A DNA stretch of 64,000 bases. It comes from JBGSMX01 sp963790405. GTDB lineage: Bacteria > Actinomycetota > Coriobacteriia > Anaerosomatales > JAGXFU01. The stretch covers positions 124,001 to 188,000 of the forward strand of contig CAWBOJ010000005.1 of NCBI GenBank assembly GCA_963790405.1, given 5' to 3'. How positions within the stretch are numbered: the first letter of the stretch is position 1; the number at the start of each line of letters is the position of its first letter. The notes beneath the pieces were generated by a model. The model was not told the DNA's origin and did not search any database. It worked only from the letters and a program-made list of their open reading frames with translations. The position numbers and the translations under genes are program-made. Shown here piece after piece: positions 37,814-46,526 of the stretch.

Positions 37814-38561
37814 AGTGCACACTCCACACACTTGTCGTAGCCGTGGTCGGATATCTCGTCGATCAGGTCGCGCGCATTGCCCCTGCAGGCGAGACGCCCG
37901 TTGTAGAGGACGTGTCCCACATCGGCGTTCACGAACTCGAGAATGTGACCTGTGTGTGTGATGATCAGTCCCGATCGCTTGCGCTCGGAGACGCGTTCCT
38001 CGCCCTTAAGCAGCGAGTTCATGGCTCCACCAACGACCGCGATGTTGTCGAGGTCGACCCCGGATTCAGGCTCGTCGAACAACGCCAGATCGGGTGCTTG
38101 GGCCAGCAGCTGGGCCATCTCGGAGCGTTTGGCCTCGCCTCCGGAGAAGCCCATGTTCACGTCGCGGTCGATCATGTAGCCCAGATTGAGCTCGGTGTCG
38201 AGCGCCAGGATATCATCGTCGGTCAGCTCGCCTTCTCCGGCGACCTCGATCATCTGCCGGAGCTTCACGCCGCGCACGGCCGGCGGGCGCTGAAACGCGA
38301 TGCCGATGCCCAGTCGGGCGCGCTCATCGATGTCCAGTCCGAGCAGATCCTGGTCCTTGAACCGCATGGTGCCCCGGTCACCCGGTATCCCGGAATGCCC
38401 AGGATGGTGTTGAGAAGTGTGGTCTTTCCTCCGCCGTTCGGGCCGAGCAGGACGTGGGTCTCGCCCTCAAGGATCTCGAGTTCGATCCCCTTGAGTATCT
38501 CCCGCTCGCCGACGCTTACGTGCAAATCCTCGATCACGAGGAGGGGAGACGCGTCGGTCAT
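37804..38561 (-). CDS. sufC: SufC-like Fe-S assembly ATPase (one frameshift)
   Basis: An ABC-type ATPase that drives Fe-S cluster assembly on its SufB/D partner. Walker A is GPNGGGKTT, the Q-loop region [16 protein letters not shown] is typical of SufC, the signature is [15 protein letters not shown] and Walker [14 protein letters not shown]. The frame changes near 38370 after GIPGYRVTG and continues [20 protein letters not shown]; one G missing from a G-run explains it. The signature SGGEAKRSE resembles the two-gene SufBC systems of anaerobes and archaea more than E. coli SufC. First gene of the operon, with GGGGA before its ATG. Confidence 0.88.
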
Positions 38562-38709
38562 TTGTGGTTCCCCTTTCGGTCAGGTGAGGTATGTATCGTG
38601 AGAGTGTACCTCTACGGGGCGTGTCGGGCACGAGGGTGAATGTGTTTGGCGCGGGCCAGGTGGAGGACTACACTGTGCGAACCATTCTACTCACCAGGGA
38701 GGCAGGAAT

Positions 38710-39771
38710 ATGCGGTCTGAGTCGTTCGATTTCCTGAAGACGCTCGTGGAAGCTCCCTCGCCCTCAGGGTACGAACAACCGGCGGCCCGAGTTCTGCGTG
38801 AGTACGTGGGACAGTTCGCCGACGACATCGAGACGAATGTCATGGGATCGGTTCATGCCGTGCTGCGAGGCACCGGCAACGGCCCGAGTGTGATGCTCGC
38901 CGGTCATATCGACGAGATCGGCTTCATGGTCAACTACATCACCGATGAAGGCTTCATCGCCTTCAGCGACATCGGGGGTCACGATCCTCAGATTCTTCCG
39001 GGCGCCCGCGTCCACGTGCACACATCCGAAGGACCTCTTCTCGGCGTGCTTGGGCGTATGCCGATACACCTGCTCGAGGAAGAGGATCGCAAGCAGGTCG
39101 TCAAGCTCTACAAGATGTTCGTCGATCTCGGCATGCCAGGCGACGAGGTCAAGAAGCGGGTTCGCATCGGCGACTGCATGACATACGCTGCCACGCTGGA
39201 GACGTTCGGTATCGATATGGCCGTCTCTCGTGCCTTCGATGACAAGATGGGCGCGTGGGCGTGCGCGGAGGTTCTGCGGATGGTCAAGGAGGCTGGAGGC
39301 GCGGCAGGCGACGTGATCGCAGCCGGAACCGTACAAGAGGAAATTGGCTTGCGCGGGGGTATCACTTCGACCTACGGCATCGATCCAGTCGTCGGCATCG
39401 CGGTCGAGGTCGGCCACGCGACTGACTATCCGGATGTCGACAAGCGCAAGCACGGGGATCACAAGGTCGGTGACGGCCCCATCATCTCGCGTGGCGCCAA
39501 CGTCAATCCCAAAGTGTTCGAGCTGCTCGTCGAGGCAGCGGATGCCGAGAAGATCCCCTATCAGGTTGCCGGTCAGCCGAGAGGCACAGGTACCGACGCG
39601 AACGCGATCCAGCTCTCCCGCGGGGGCAAGGCCGCTGCGCTGGTAAGCGTTCCGCTGCGCTACATGCACACCCCCACAGAGGTGCTTTCGCTCGTCGACC
39701 TCGAGAACACCGCGAAACTGCTGGCGGCGTTCGTGATGAGGCTGGATCCGGAGACCGACTTCACGCCGTAG
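38710..39771 (+). CDS. M42-family metalloaminopeptidase
   Basis: 353 residues of the M42 family (glutamyl aminopeptidase/TET type), cytoplasmic two-metal enzymes forming large dodecameric shells that degrade peptides. Metal and catalytic residues appear in order: MLAGHIDEIGF, RAFDDKMGAW, TVQEEIGLRGG (catalytic and ligand Glu), VEVGHATD and LRYMHTPTEVL. The length and the M42 N-terminus LVEAPSPSGYE fit. AGGCAGG lies before the ATG. It is divergent from sufC and seems to be a single-gene unit. Confidence 0.93.
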   Translation: MRSESFDFLKTLVEAPSPSGYEQPAARVLREYVGQFADDIETNVMGSVHAVLRGTGNGPSVMLAGHIDEIGFMVNYITDEGFIAFSDIGGHDPQILPGARVHVHTSEGPLLGVLGRMPIHLLEEEDRKQVVKLYKMFVDLGMPGDEVKKRVRIGDCMTYAATLETFGIDMAVSRAFDDKMGAWACAEVLRMVKEAGGAAGDVIAAGTVQEEIGLRGGITSTYGIDPVVGIAVEVGHATDYPDVDKRKHGDHKVGDGPIISRGANVNPKVFELLVEAADAEKIPYQVAGQPRGTGTDANAIQLSRGGKAAALVSVPLRYMHTPTEVLSLVDLENTAKLLAAFVMRLDPETDFTP

Positions 39772-39896
39772 ACGCGCCAGGATTCGGCTCTCAACCGCTT
39801 GCCGACAGGGGCTCTCGCTTCTGTCTGTGCGACCCCTTCCCGTGGGTATACTGTGCATGGCACACGTGGCTTTCATGCCTCGTTGGGGGGACGCGC

Positions 39897-41042
39897 ATGA
39901 TCGGTCTGTACCTGATGGGTCTTGCGATAGTGCTACAGTTCGCTGCGGCTGCTGTCGCGCTCTCTCACATCCGGTACACGAGATCGTATTGGGCGTGGGC
40001 ACTGCTTTCATCGGCGATGGTGCTGCAAGGCGTTCGCAGGGTCAGTACGTTGTCTGTCTGGCTCGAAGAGGGCACCCGCGGTACGAACATGCTGGTATCG
40101 GCCGTGTTGTCTTTGCTGATCTCCGTGCTCATGTTCGGTGGCGCGTTGCTGATCGGCCCGCTGTTCAAACGTATCAGCGGTCACCGCGATGAACTCTCCC
40201 GGCTGGTCGACGAACGCACGGAAGAGCTACGCGCTGCTGCCGAGGAACTCTGCGATGCCAACGAGGAACTGAACTGCATGAACGAAGAGCTCATGCAGGC
40301 GAACAGCGATCTTGAAGTTGTCAACTCGAAGCTCGAACAGACAACTCGAGCGAAGGACCGTTTCGTTGCATGTCTGAGCCACGAACTGCGCACGCCGCTC
40401 AACTCCATTATCGGATTCAGCGGGTGGCTGTCGAGTGGCGTGCCGGGGCCCGTCACAGAAGAACAGGCGAAGATGGTGAGTATGATTCGTGCCTCCGGCG
40501 ATCACCTTCTCAGCCTCATCAATGACCTGCTCGATCTCGAACACATGCGTGCTGGTGGGAGGTGCCTGACGGCCGAGCAGATCGACGTGGACGCGCTGTG
40601 TGAGCGGGTTGTCGGCATGATGGCAACCCAAGCCGAGGCCAAGGGTCTGCACTTGCGGGGATGTGAGGACAACAGTGGACTCAAGTTCTGGGGCGACGCG
40701 AGGGCCGTCGAGCAGATTCTGCTCAACCTACTGACCAATGCTGTGAAGTACACGGAACGAGGCGTCGTCTCACTCAAGATCAAGGCCGAGAACGATGAGG
40801 TGCTGATCGAGGTGTCAGACACAGGCCCCGGTATCCCTTCCGATCGGCTTGAGATCATCTTCGACGAGTTCGAGCGGCTGGACGAAGAACGCAATCGGAC
40901 GCACGAGGGGACGGGACTCGGTCTGCCCTTGTCGCGAGGACTCGCCCGACTTCACGGTGGCGATATCACGGTGCACAGTGAGCCAGACGCGGGAAGTACC
41001 TTCTGTGTGCGGCTGAGACCGCTGCCACCACACGCAGCGTAG
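39897..41042 (+). CDS. Membrane sensor histidine kinase
   Basis: 381 residues. Three hydrophobic segments (residues ~2-22, 33-50, 62-88) with almost no extracellular part are followed by a coiled coil full of Glu/Leu (EELRAAAEELCDANEEL, ~105-155), then HisKA with phospho-acceptor CLSHELRTPLNSIIGF and HATPase_c with N box NLLTNAVKYT, G1 DTGPGIP and G2 GTGLGLPLSRG. There is no response regulator next to it. The long coiled coil suggests that signals arise in the membrane or from partners. A -10 box TATACT is at 39847-39852 and GGGGGGA lies before the ATG. Confidence 0.9.
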   Translation: MIGLYLMGLAIVLQFAAAAVALSHIRYTRSYWAWALLSSAMVLQGVRRVSTLSVWLEEGTRGTNMLVSAVLSLLISVLMFGGALLIGPLFKRISGHRDELSRLVDERTEELRAAAEELCDANEELNCMNEELMQANSDLEVVNSKLEQTTRAKDRFVACLSHELRTPLNSIIGFSGWLSSGVPGPVTEEQAKMVSMIRASGDHLLSLINDLLDLEHMRAGGRCLTAEQIDVDALCERVVGMMATQAEAKGLHLRGCEDNSGLKFWGDARAVEQILLNLLTNAVKYTERGVVSLKIKAENDEVLIEVSDTGPGIPSDRLEIIFDEFERLDEERNRTHEGTGLGLPLSRGLARLHGGDITVHSEPDAGSTFCVRLRPLPPHAA

Positions 41043-41130
41043 CTGACCCGGAGGTCGGCTCCTCCGCGCGTGTACCCAGTGCTATGATGATGCGCCCCGC
41101 CGCGAGCGGGCTTCTCGGCAGGTGAGAGTG

Positions 41131-41598
41131 ATGGCTACCAACGAGCGTGCCATAGCGAACAACAAGAAGGCGCGGCACGACTACTTCATCGATGAGGTGT
41201 TCGAGGCCGGCATTGCGCTGACGGGTACCGAGATCAAGGCGCTGCGCGAACGTGGAGCTCAACTTCGCGACTCGTTCGCTACGGTGCGCCGCAGTGAAGT
41301 GTGGCTGCACGGCGTGCACATCTCGCCGTACAGTCATGGCAATCGCGCGAACGGCGACCCTGACCGCATACGCAAGTTGCTGCTGCACAAAAAGGAGATC
41401 CGCTACCTCATCGGCAAGACCAAGGAGCGCGGGTACACGCTCGTGCCGCTGAGGATCTACTTCACCGAGCGCAACATCGCCAAGATCGAGATCGGGCTGG
41501 CGCGAGGAAAGAAGCAATACGACAAGCGCGCCACGATGGCCGAACGCGATCAGAAGCGCGAGGTCGAGCGAGCGCTCAAGGACCGCCAGAGGAACTAG
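41131..41598 (+). CDS. smpB: tmRNA-binding protein SmpB
   Basis: 155 residues. SmpB carries tmRNA into stalled ribosomes. The core HDYFIDEVFEAGIALTGTEI, KALRERGAQLRDSFA and the basic C-terminal tail (RGKKQYDKRATMAERDQKRE) that reads the empty mRNA channel are all present. Start at 41131 with AGGTGAG upstream; an alternative in-frame start at 41122 adds three residues. The tmRNA gene follows 104 bases downstream, the usual partner. Confidence 0.97.
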   Translation: MATNERAIANNKKARHDYFIDEVFEAGIALTGTEIKALRERGAQLRDSFATVRRSEVWLHGVHISPYSHGNRANGDPDRIRKLLLHKKEIRYLIGKTKERGYTLVPLRIYFTERNIAKIEIGLARGKKQYDKRATMAERDQKREVERALKDRQRN

Positions 41599-41637
41599 AG
41601 TACGAAGGCGTGTCCGACCCGACATTCTCATCGGCGT

Positions 41638-41643
41638 TATACT
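41638..41643 (+). promoter_or_regulatory. -10 box of the tmRNA gene
   Basis: TATACT, identical to -10 boxes before tRNA-Pro, tRNA-Leu and the histidine kinase. Transcription would start near 41650, leaving a ~50-base 5' leader to be removed by RNase P. No clear -35. Confidence 0.45.
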
Positions 41644-41702
41644 GTGAGGGCGCTCATAGGCGCGCCAAAGGCACGTTGACATAGTCGTTCGTGCACCCAT
41701 GT

Positions 41703-42055
41703 GGGGGTGACCGGTTTCGACGTGATAGTCCTGAGGGAAGAAGCAGGCCGAGGTCGCCTTACCTCGTTAAACAGGGGCAACAGTCGACAAGCGTCGACAA
41801 CAATTACGCACTCGCTGCCTAAATAGAGCAGTGACGTCGCCCGGTGCACGTCCCCGGCACCGGATCACGACGCCATTCAGGGGACTGCTGCAGCGGACGT
41901 GGGCGGTATGCCGTTGCTCAAGATCGAACCGCTATGGCGTCTACGCTGAGGGTCACCGGTTCGCGTAGCCGCCGAGACTCCTCCGGTGACTGAGCCTGGA
42001 GATGCTTCCTAGGGGGCTATTGCGGACGCGAGTTCGACTCTCGCCACCTCCACCA
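41703..42055 (+). ncRNA. ssrA: Transfer-messenger RNA (tmRNA)
   Basis: tmRNA rescues ribosomes stalled on broken mRNA. The 5' end GGGGGTGACCGGTTTCGAC pairs with the 3' end CACCTCC plus discriminator A and an encoded CCA; the T-arm GCGAGTTCGACTCTCGC is intact. The tag frame ends AACAATTACGCACTCGCTGCCTAA, giving a tag with C-terminus STSVDNNYALAA, the usual ClpXP-type ALAA end. The resume codon is not obvious: reading back in frame gives GGG-CAA-CAG before the Ser, so the tag may start with Gly instead of Ala. Pseudoknot hairpins such as GTGCACGTCCCCGGCAC are visible downstream of the tag. Confidence 0.96.
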
Positions 42056-42064
42056 GATTCTTCC

Positions 42065-42107
42065 CGGGGCGCTTCGCCCCGTCCATGAGGCCCGCCACAG
42101 CGCGGGC
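42065..42107 (+). terminator. Double hairpin terminator after tmRNA
   Basis: CGGGGCG/CGCCCCG (42065-42081, 3-base loop) is followed by GCCCGC/GCGGGC (42090-42107) and then TTCTTGCGTTTC. Together they probably end the tmRNA transcript. Confidence 0.6.
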
Positions 42108-42227
42108 TTCTTGCGTTTCAATATCACGACCTCGGGCGATAGACTGTGTGGGGCGCAAGTAACGTGGGAACCCACATCACAAGCCATGTCATTCTTCGGA
42201 AGGTCCGCACGAGGATGGATGCTCCTG

Positions 42228-43925
42228 ATGCGTGACGAACAACCTGCCGAAAAGTCCCCTACCGAAACGGGTGACTCCGCTGCCGCGGACGAGTGTCTCA
42301 GTATTGCGCTGAGACGATTCCTCGACGGCGTGGCCTTGCCATCGTGGCAAACGGATGTCACCGGCGAGCCGATCTACGTCAATCCTGCATGGATCGAATT
42401 CACTGGTGATCTGGGTGCCGAGCTGGATGGGCTGCACCAGCGTGTGCTCGACGAGGATCGGGCTCGCCTGCAACGCAACGTTGGCACCGCTCTACGGCAC
42501 GCCGAGTCGTTCGAGTGCGATTTTCAGCTGCGTCGCTCTGACGGACAACCTCGCTGGATGACATGTTTTGCGAGTCCCTACTTCGATGCTGGCGGAGAGC
42601 TTCTCGGCGTTATCGGCATGTGCCTCGACCTGACGGAACGTCGCAAGCGCGAAGAGCAGCTCGCATTCATGGCGATGCACGATTCGCTCACGGGTCTGCC
42701 CAACCGTCGCATGTTCGAGTCCACGCTGGAACGCACGGTGCTGCGGGCGCGACGCGGCACGTTTTCTGCCCTACTCGTGATCGATATCGACAACTTCAAA
42801 CTGTTCAACGACACGCACGGGCATCTGGACGGCGATCAGGGACTGATCAACTTCTCTCTGCTGCTTCAACGACACGTACGCTCCGGGGACTTGCTGGCGC
42901 GCATCGGCGGCGATGAGTTCGCAGTCCTTCTCGAGCAGACTTCGATGGAGGAAGCGACCGAGATTGCCGAACGTATGCGGGCGGCAGCGGCAAGCGAGGA
43001 GTTCGTGCTCGGGGCTCGTGCCAGTGACCTCGGGATGTCGGGAGGGCTCGTACCTATCGACGGCACGCTCCAGGCTCGTGAGGTGTTTGACCTCGCCGAT
43101 GAGGCTATGTACCAGGCCAAAGAGCAAGGTCGCAACAATGTCGTGGTCTTGACGTCTGCGCGCCGTGCAGGGGAGACGCCAATCGATCGCATGTCGAAGC
43201 GCGTGCGTGACGCCCTGGCGGCACGTTCCTTCATCCTCTACTACCAACCCATCGTTTGCTTGAACGATCAGCGCGTCGCATATTTTGAATCACTCGTGCG
43301 CATGGTCGAAGGTGACGAGATTCTGATGCCCGCTGAGTTCCTCGATGTTGTCGAGCGTCTCGCGCTCATGCCGCGGCTGACACGCCTTGTGGTAGGCATG
43401 GTGATGCGTTCCCTTGCCGAGAACCCCACCGCACGCGTATCAGTCAATCTTTCGCGTGGCGATCTGGCCGATGACTCTTTGCCCAGTTTCGTTGACGAGG
43501 AGATGCGCCGTCAGGGGGTGGATGCCTCGCGGCTCGTATTCGAGATGTCCGAGGCGGCGGTCGTGGGAAACCTCGCATCGGCGCGCAACTGGATCGACAG
43601 ATTGGGTCGACTCGGATGCAGTTTTGTCCTCGACGAATTCGGGGCGGGCATGGGTCTGTTTGGCTTGCTGCGAGAGCTTCCATTCGATCAGGTGAAGCTG
43701 GACGGGTCGATAGTCCGTGCAATGACGGGAGACGGCGAGAACGTTGCTTTCGTGGAGGCGGTCCGTGGGCTGATTGAATCGCAGGGTCACACCGCGGTCG
43801 CCGCGTGGGTGGAGAATGCCAACCTGCTCGAGCGCGTGTGCGACGCTGGGTTCACGCATGGTCAGGGATACCACATTCACGTCCCCACGCCTGACCTCAA
43901 GGGTCTGATCCGTCGACTCGACTGA
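42228..43925 (+). CDS. PAS-GGDEF-EAL protein with degenerate EAL domain
   Basis: 565 residues from the ATG at 42228, which lies nine bases after GAGGATGG; an upstream in-frame ATG at 42186 has no ribosome site. A PAS domain (~residues 30-145, PSWQTDVTGEPIYVNPAWIE) precedes a GGDEF domain with intact RIGGDEFAVLLE, so it should make c-di-GMP. The EAL-type domain is altered at catalytic positions: EAL is ESL, DDFG is DEFG (VLDEFGAGMG), and the AEGVE motif reads AAWVE. It is therefore unlikely to hydrolyse c-di-GMP and may bind it as a sensor. No membrane segment; cytoplasmic. Confidence 0.88.
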   Translation: MRDEQPAEKSPTETGDSAAADECLSIALRRFLDGVALPSWQTDVTGEPIYVNPAWIEFTGDLGAELDGLHQRVLDEDRARLQRNVGTALRHAESFECDFQLRRSDGQPRWMTCFASPYFDAGGELLGVIGMCLDLTERRKREEQLAFMAMHDSLTGLPNRRMFESTLERTVLRARRGTFSALLVIDIDNFKLFNDTHGHLDGDQGLINFSLLLQRHVRSGDLLARIGGDEFAVLLEQTSMEEATEIAERMRAAAASEEFVLGARASDLGMSGGLVPIDGTLQAREVFDLADEAMYQAKEQGRNNVVVLTSARRAGETPIDRMSKRVRDALAARSFILYYQPIVCLNDQRVAYFESLVRMVEGDEILMPAEFLDVVERLALMPRLTRLVVGMVMRSLAENPTARVSVNLSRGDLADDSLPSFVDEEMRRQGVDASRLVFEMSEAAVVGNLASARNWIDRLGRLGCSFVLDEFGAGMGLFGLLRELPFDQVKLDGSIVRAMTGDGENVAFVEAVRGLIESQGHTAVAAWVENANLLERVCDAGFTHGQGYHIHVPTPDLKGLIRRLD

Positions 43926-44007
43926 AGGTGCACCTTGACCTTGCATGCATCCGTAACTGCATCGTCATGCGTAGTTCGTTCTCGTTGGGCTAGAATCGTC
44001 AGGACTT

Positions 44008-44415
44008 GTGGCCCCACGCTGGCTTGAGGTGAGTATCTCGGCTCGTCCCCCGACACGATATGGTTTCGCTGCTGAGGAGTGGGGCATGATGCGCGAACGT
44101 ATGCGCGCCGCGCTGCTGGAAGCGGCAGCCGAGGGAAGGACCGTCACGTACGGAGAGATTGCGGCTGTTGTGTCCGACGGGCGCGTTTCTGCGAGATCGG
44201 CGGCTCTTGCTGCGTTGCTCGGCGAGGTGTGCGAGATGGAGGACCCCAAACGTGACGTGTTGATGGGTTCACTGGTGGTACGGGCTGACACGCGTGTACC
44301 TGGTGAGGGCTACTTCCGCCACACGGGCTTGCTTGATGCGGGCAGCACAGATCAGGTCGAGTTCTGGCAGGCTCAGGTCGAGCGCGTCTGGGACGCGTAT
44401 CGACCGGAAGCGTAG
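44008..44415 (+). CDS. Hypothetical protein, small winged-helix-like
   Basis: 135 residues. The N-terminal half RAALLEAAAEGRTVTYGEIA looks like a winged-helix segment similar to the start of O6-alkylguanine transferase DNA-binding domains, but the PCHRV active site is absent. The second half contains VLMGSLVVRADTRVPGEGYF and a helical end FWQAQVERVWDAY. I do not recognise a named family. A -10 box TAGAAT lies at 43991-43996, only 12 bases before the GTG start, so the leader is short. A later ATG at 44086 is possible. It precedes a small membrane exporter gene by 12 bases, so they are probably in one operon. Confidence 0.65.
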   Translation: MAPRWLEVSISARPPTRYGFAAEEWGMMRERMRAALLEAAAEGRTVTYGEIAAVVSDGRVSARSAALAALLGEVCEMEDPKRDVLMGSLVVRADTRVPGEGYFRHTGLLDAGSTDQVEFWQAQVERVWDAYRPEA

Positions 44416-44427
44416 CAAGGAGCAGTA

Positions 44428-44892
44428 GTGGAAGACCTTCTGGCGGGTTTGCCGCCATACATCAAGTACGTCGTGCTGACACTCGTGCCGTGGGTTGAAC
44501 TCCGGGGTGCCGTTCCATGGGCGGTGCAGCAAGGAGAACAGCTGTATCTGCCGCTTATCATCTTCACGAACATGCTGATCTTCTTCCCGGTCTACTTCAT
44601 TCTCGAGTTCGTGTACGAGCGCATTCCGAAAGGTTCGTGGCTGCATCTCAAGCTGGAGCGCATCCGTGAGAAGGCGCATCCCAAAGTCGAGCGTTGGGGT
44701 GTTCTAGGGCTTGCGCTGTTCATCGGGATCCCTCTTCCGGGTACCGGCGCGTACTCCGGATCCGTTGCGGGGTGGTTGCTCGACATGGAGTGGCACCGCG
44801 CGTTCGCTGCTGTGATCCTCGGCGTTCTGCTGGCGTTCTTCATCATGTGGGCGCTATCCGAAGGCGTGCTTGCGGGCATCGGGCTGTTCTGA
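44428..44892 (+). CDS. Small multi-drug export family membrane protein (COG2426)
   Basis: 154 residues with hydrophobic segments near residues 10-30, 43-65, 90-115 and 130-152. VPWVELRGAVPWAV, FIGIPLPGTGAYSGSVAGWL and LGVLLAFFIMWALS are characteristic of the COG2426 family, called small multi-drug exporters although transport has rarely been shown. GTG start at 44428 with AAGGAG five bases before it. Probably co-transcribed with the preceding hypothetical gene. Confidence 0.85.
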   Translation: MEDLLAGLPPYIKYVVLTLVPWVELRGAVPWAVQQGEQLYLPLIIFTNMLIFFPVYFILEFVYERIPKGSWLHLKLERIREKAHPKVERWGVLGLALFIGIPLPGTGAYSGSVAGWLLDMEWHRAFAAVILGVLLAFFIMWALSEGVLAGIGLF

Positions 44893-44944
44893 TCCAGGAT
44901 GCTCGCCGTCACCATGGGTTCACGGGCGGAGGTACAATCGCCGT

Positions 44945-45802
44945 ATGCCAGTCTCTCAGCCTGATACTCCAGATGTCCTCACGATACTCGGTGGCGCGAC
45001 CGGCATCGTGGCCGGAATGAGCATGGTGCCGTCGAGTGCGCTTGCCGAGCTGGAAGGGGGTGCGCAGAGCGCTCCGGCGCTTGCTGTGGCCGCCTGCAGC
45101 CGACTGGCGCCTGATTTCTTGTTCGTGCCTGCATGGGAGCCGTGGGCCGACGAGGCATCTGACCGTGTGGCCTCCTGCGGCACCGACGTGTTCTGGGTCG
45201 TCCCGGGGCCGTTCGGCGTAGTTGCCGAGCGGGACGGTTGGTCTGAAACGCTACACCGCACCCTCAGTGACACCGAGGGGCTCCGGACGGATCTCACGGC
45301 GGCTTTGCCCGCGCTGGTGGAGCATGTGCGACGCGGAGCGCGCCTGGACGTCAAAGCAGTGGTTGTAGCCGATGATCTGGCCGGCAGCAGCGGAATGCTG
45401 GTCTCACCCGATTTCGCGCTCGACGTACTGCTTCCACTCCTGGGGCAGCTTGCGGACGCGGCTGCGGAGCAGGCGATACCCGCTGTCTTGCACTCGGACG
45501 GGGACACACGCGTGCTCTTGCACGCGGTCAGGCGATTTGGCTTCGCCGGAGTCCATCCAGGCGGGTTGACCGTCGACGAATTCGAGAAGTTCTTCGACTC
45601 TGCTCGCCGAGAAGGACTGGGTGTGCTCGGCGGCATAGACGGCGAGTCGCTGCGCTCAGGTACACCCTCCGCGATTGCTGCCGGAGAGCGGGTTGCGGTG
45701 CTGGCCCTGCGGGGCGGTTTGCTTCTGTGCGACGACGGAGGCATCACGACCGGCTCGGAGGTCTCGGCTCTGATGAGCGCGATCAACGCTGCTCGTGGGT
45801 GA
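44945..45802 (+). CDS. Uroporphyrinogen decarboxylase-like (UroD/MtaA family) protein
   Basis: 285 residues of a TIM-barrel protein in the UroD superfamily: ADDLAGSSGMLVSPDFALDV, then PAVLHSDGDTRVLL and GFAGVHPGGLTVDEF and GVLGGIDGESL. It is shorter than HemE (~340) and lacks the HemE N-terminus, so it is more likely related to the corrinoid methyltransferases or accessory members of this family than to heme synthesis. No corrinoid protein gene is near. The ATG at 44945 follows GGAGG by 13 bases, which is long. Function not assigned. Confidence 0.75.
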   Translation: MPVSQPDTPDVLTILGGATGIVAGMSMVPSSALAELEGGAQSAPALAVAACSRLAPDFLFVPAWEPWADEASDRVASCGTDVFWVVPGPFGVVAERDGWSETLHRTLSDTEGLRTDLTAALPALVEHVRRGARLDVKAVVVADDLAGSSGMLVSPDFALDVLLPLLGQLADAAAEQAIPAVLHSDGDTRVLLHAVRRFGFAGVHPGGLTVDEFEKFFDSARREGLGVLGGIDGESLRSGTPSAIAAGERVAVLALRGGLLLCDDGGITTGSEVSALMSAINAARG

Positions 45803-45849
45803 GGCGCTTCGGTGTGATGCCTAGGCGAGCCGATCGAGACGGACGTCTC

Positions 45850-46398
45850 CTAGGAGCCATCTCCAGTACTTGAGGTACGTTCCGCGATGCCGAGCGCTGC
45901 ACGCTTCTCCCTGATTGCCTCAACGTGTCCTTCGAGGTGCCTGATGGCGTGCAACAGCAGTTGCCGCAGCGTGACCATCCCCGTTTCGGTATGGATTGCT
46001 GTGCGGTGCCAGCTGTCTTCGTCCAAGCGGTCCAGATCGGCTGCCATCTGAGCGCGCGTGGCCGTCAGAAGCGCCACGTCGAGTTCGATGTCGCGTCGTG
46101 CGTAGCTGAGAGGAACGGGGTAGTCGGCGGATTCGACACCCACGAGCAGTGGCCGCTCGGTTGCGATCGTTCGCTTCATCCGGTCCGCGAGGTACTGATC
46201 CGCGTCTACTACATGGCAGACGACCTCTTGTGCGCTCATCTTGCCGGGAATCGGATAGGCCAGCAGCTGCTGCGGAGACAGCCCGTCGAGCGACTCGCGG
46301 AGGAGGGCGACCCCACCGCGGTAGCGGTTGATGAGATCGGCAGAAGCCGTGTCGTCGTCGGCCTGGGCGGATTCGATCTGTGTGTTATCTGTGGACAT
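45850..46398 (-). CDS. DinB/YfiT-like metal-dependent protein
   Basis: 182 residues of the DinB four-helix bundle. The three metal-binding histidines are visible in VVCHVVDADQYLADRM and LLLHAIRHLEGHVEAI. Family members act as thiol-dependent transferases or hydrolases for bacillithiol, mycothiol or unknown substrates. MSTDNTQIES is taken as the start because longer forms lack a ribosome site. The N-terminal 25 residues are disordered-looking and acidic. It is divergent from the cytochrome-like gene at 46527. Confidence 0.83.
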   Translation of the reverse strand: MSTDNTQIESAQADDDTASADLINRYRGGVALLRESLDGLSPQQLLAYPIPGKMSAQEVVCHVVDADQYLADRMKRTIATERPLLVGVESADYPVPLSYARRDIELDVALLTATRAQMAADLDRLDEDSWHRTAIHTETGMVTLRQLLLHAIRHLEGHVEAIREKRAALGIAERTSSTGDGS

Positions 46399-46526
46399 AG
46401 CGCGCCTCCTGCGGGGTGGCTCGTACGATGAAGAACTTCTCATGCTGGGCTCACCGTCGTCTTAGGGCGGAGGCCGACTCTTCTAGGTGTACCGGCTTCT
46501 CTGTACCGACACAAGGAGAGATGAGC

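Noticed and set aside
41676..41704. Perfect TTGACA at 41676-41681 as the tmRNA promoter
   Set aside because: At 16-18 bases downstream there is no -10-like sequence, and the tmRNA starts at 41703. TATACT at 41638 is preferred.
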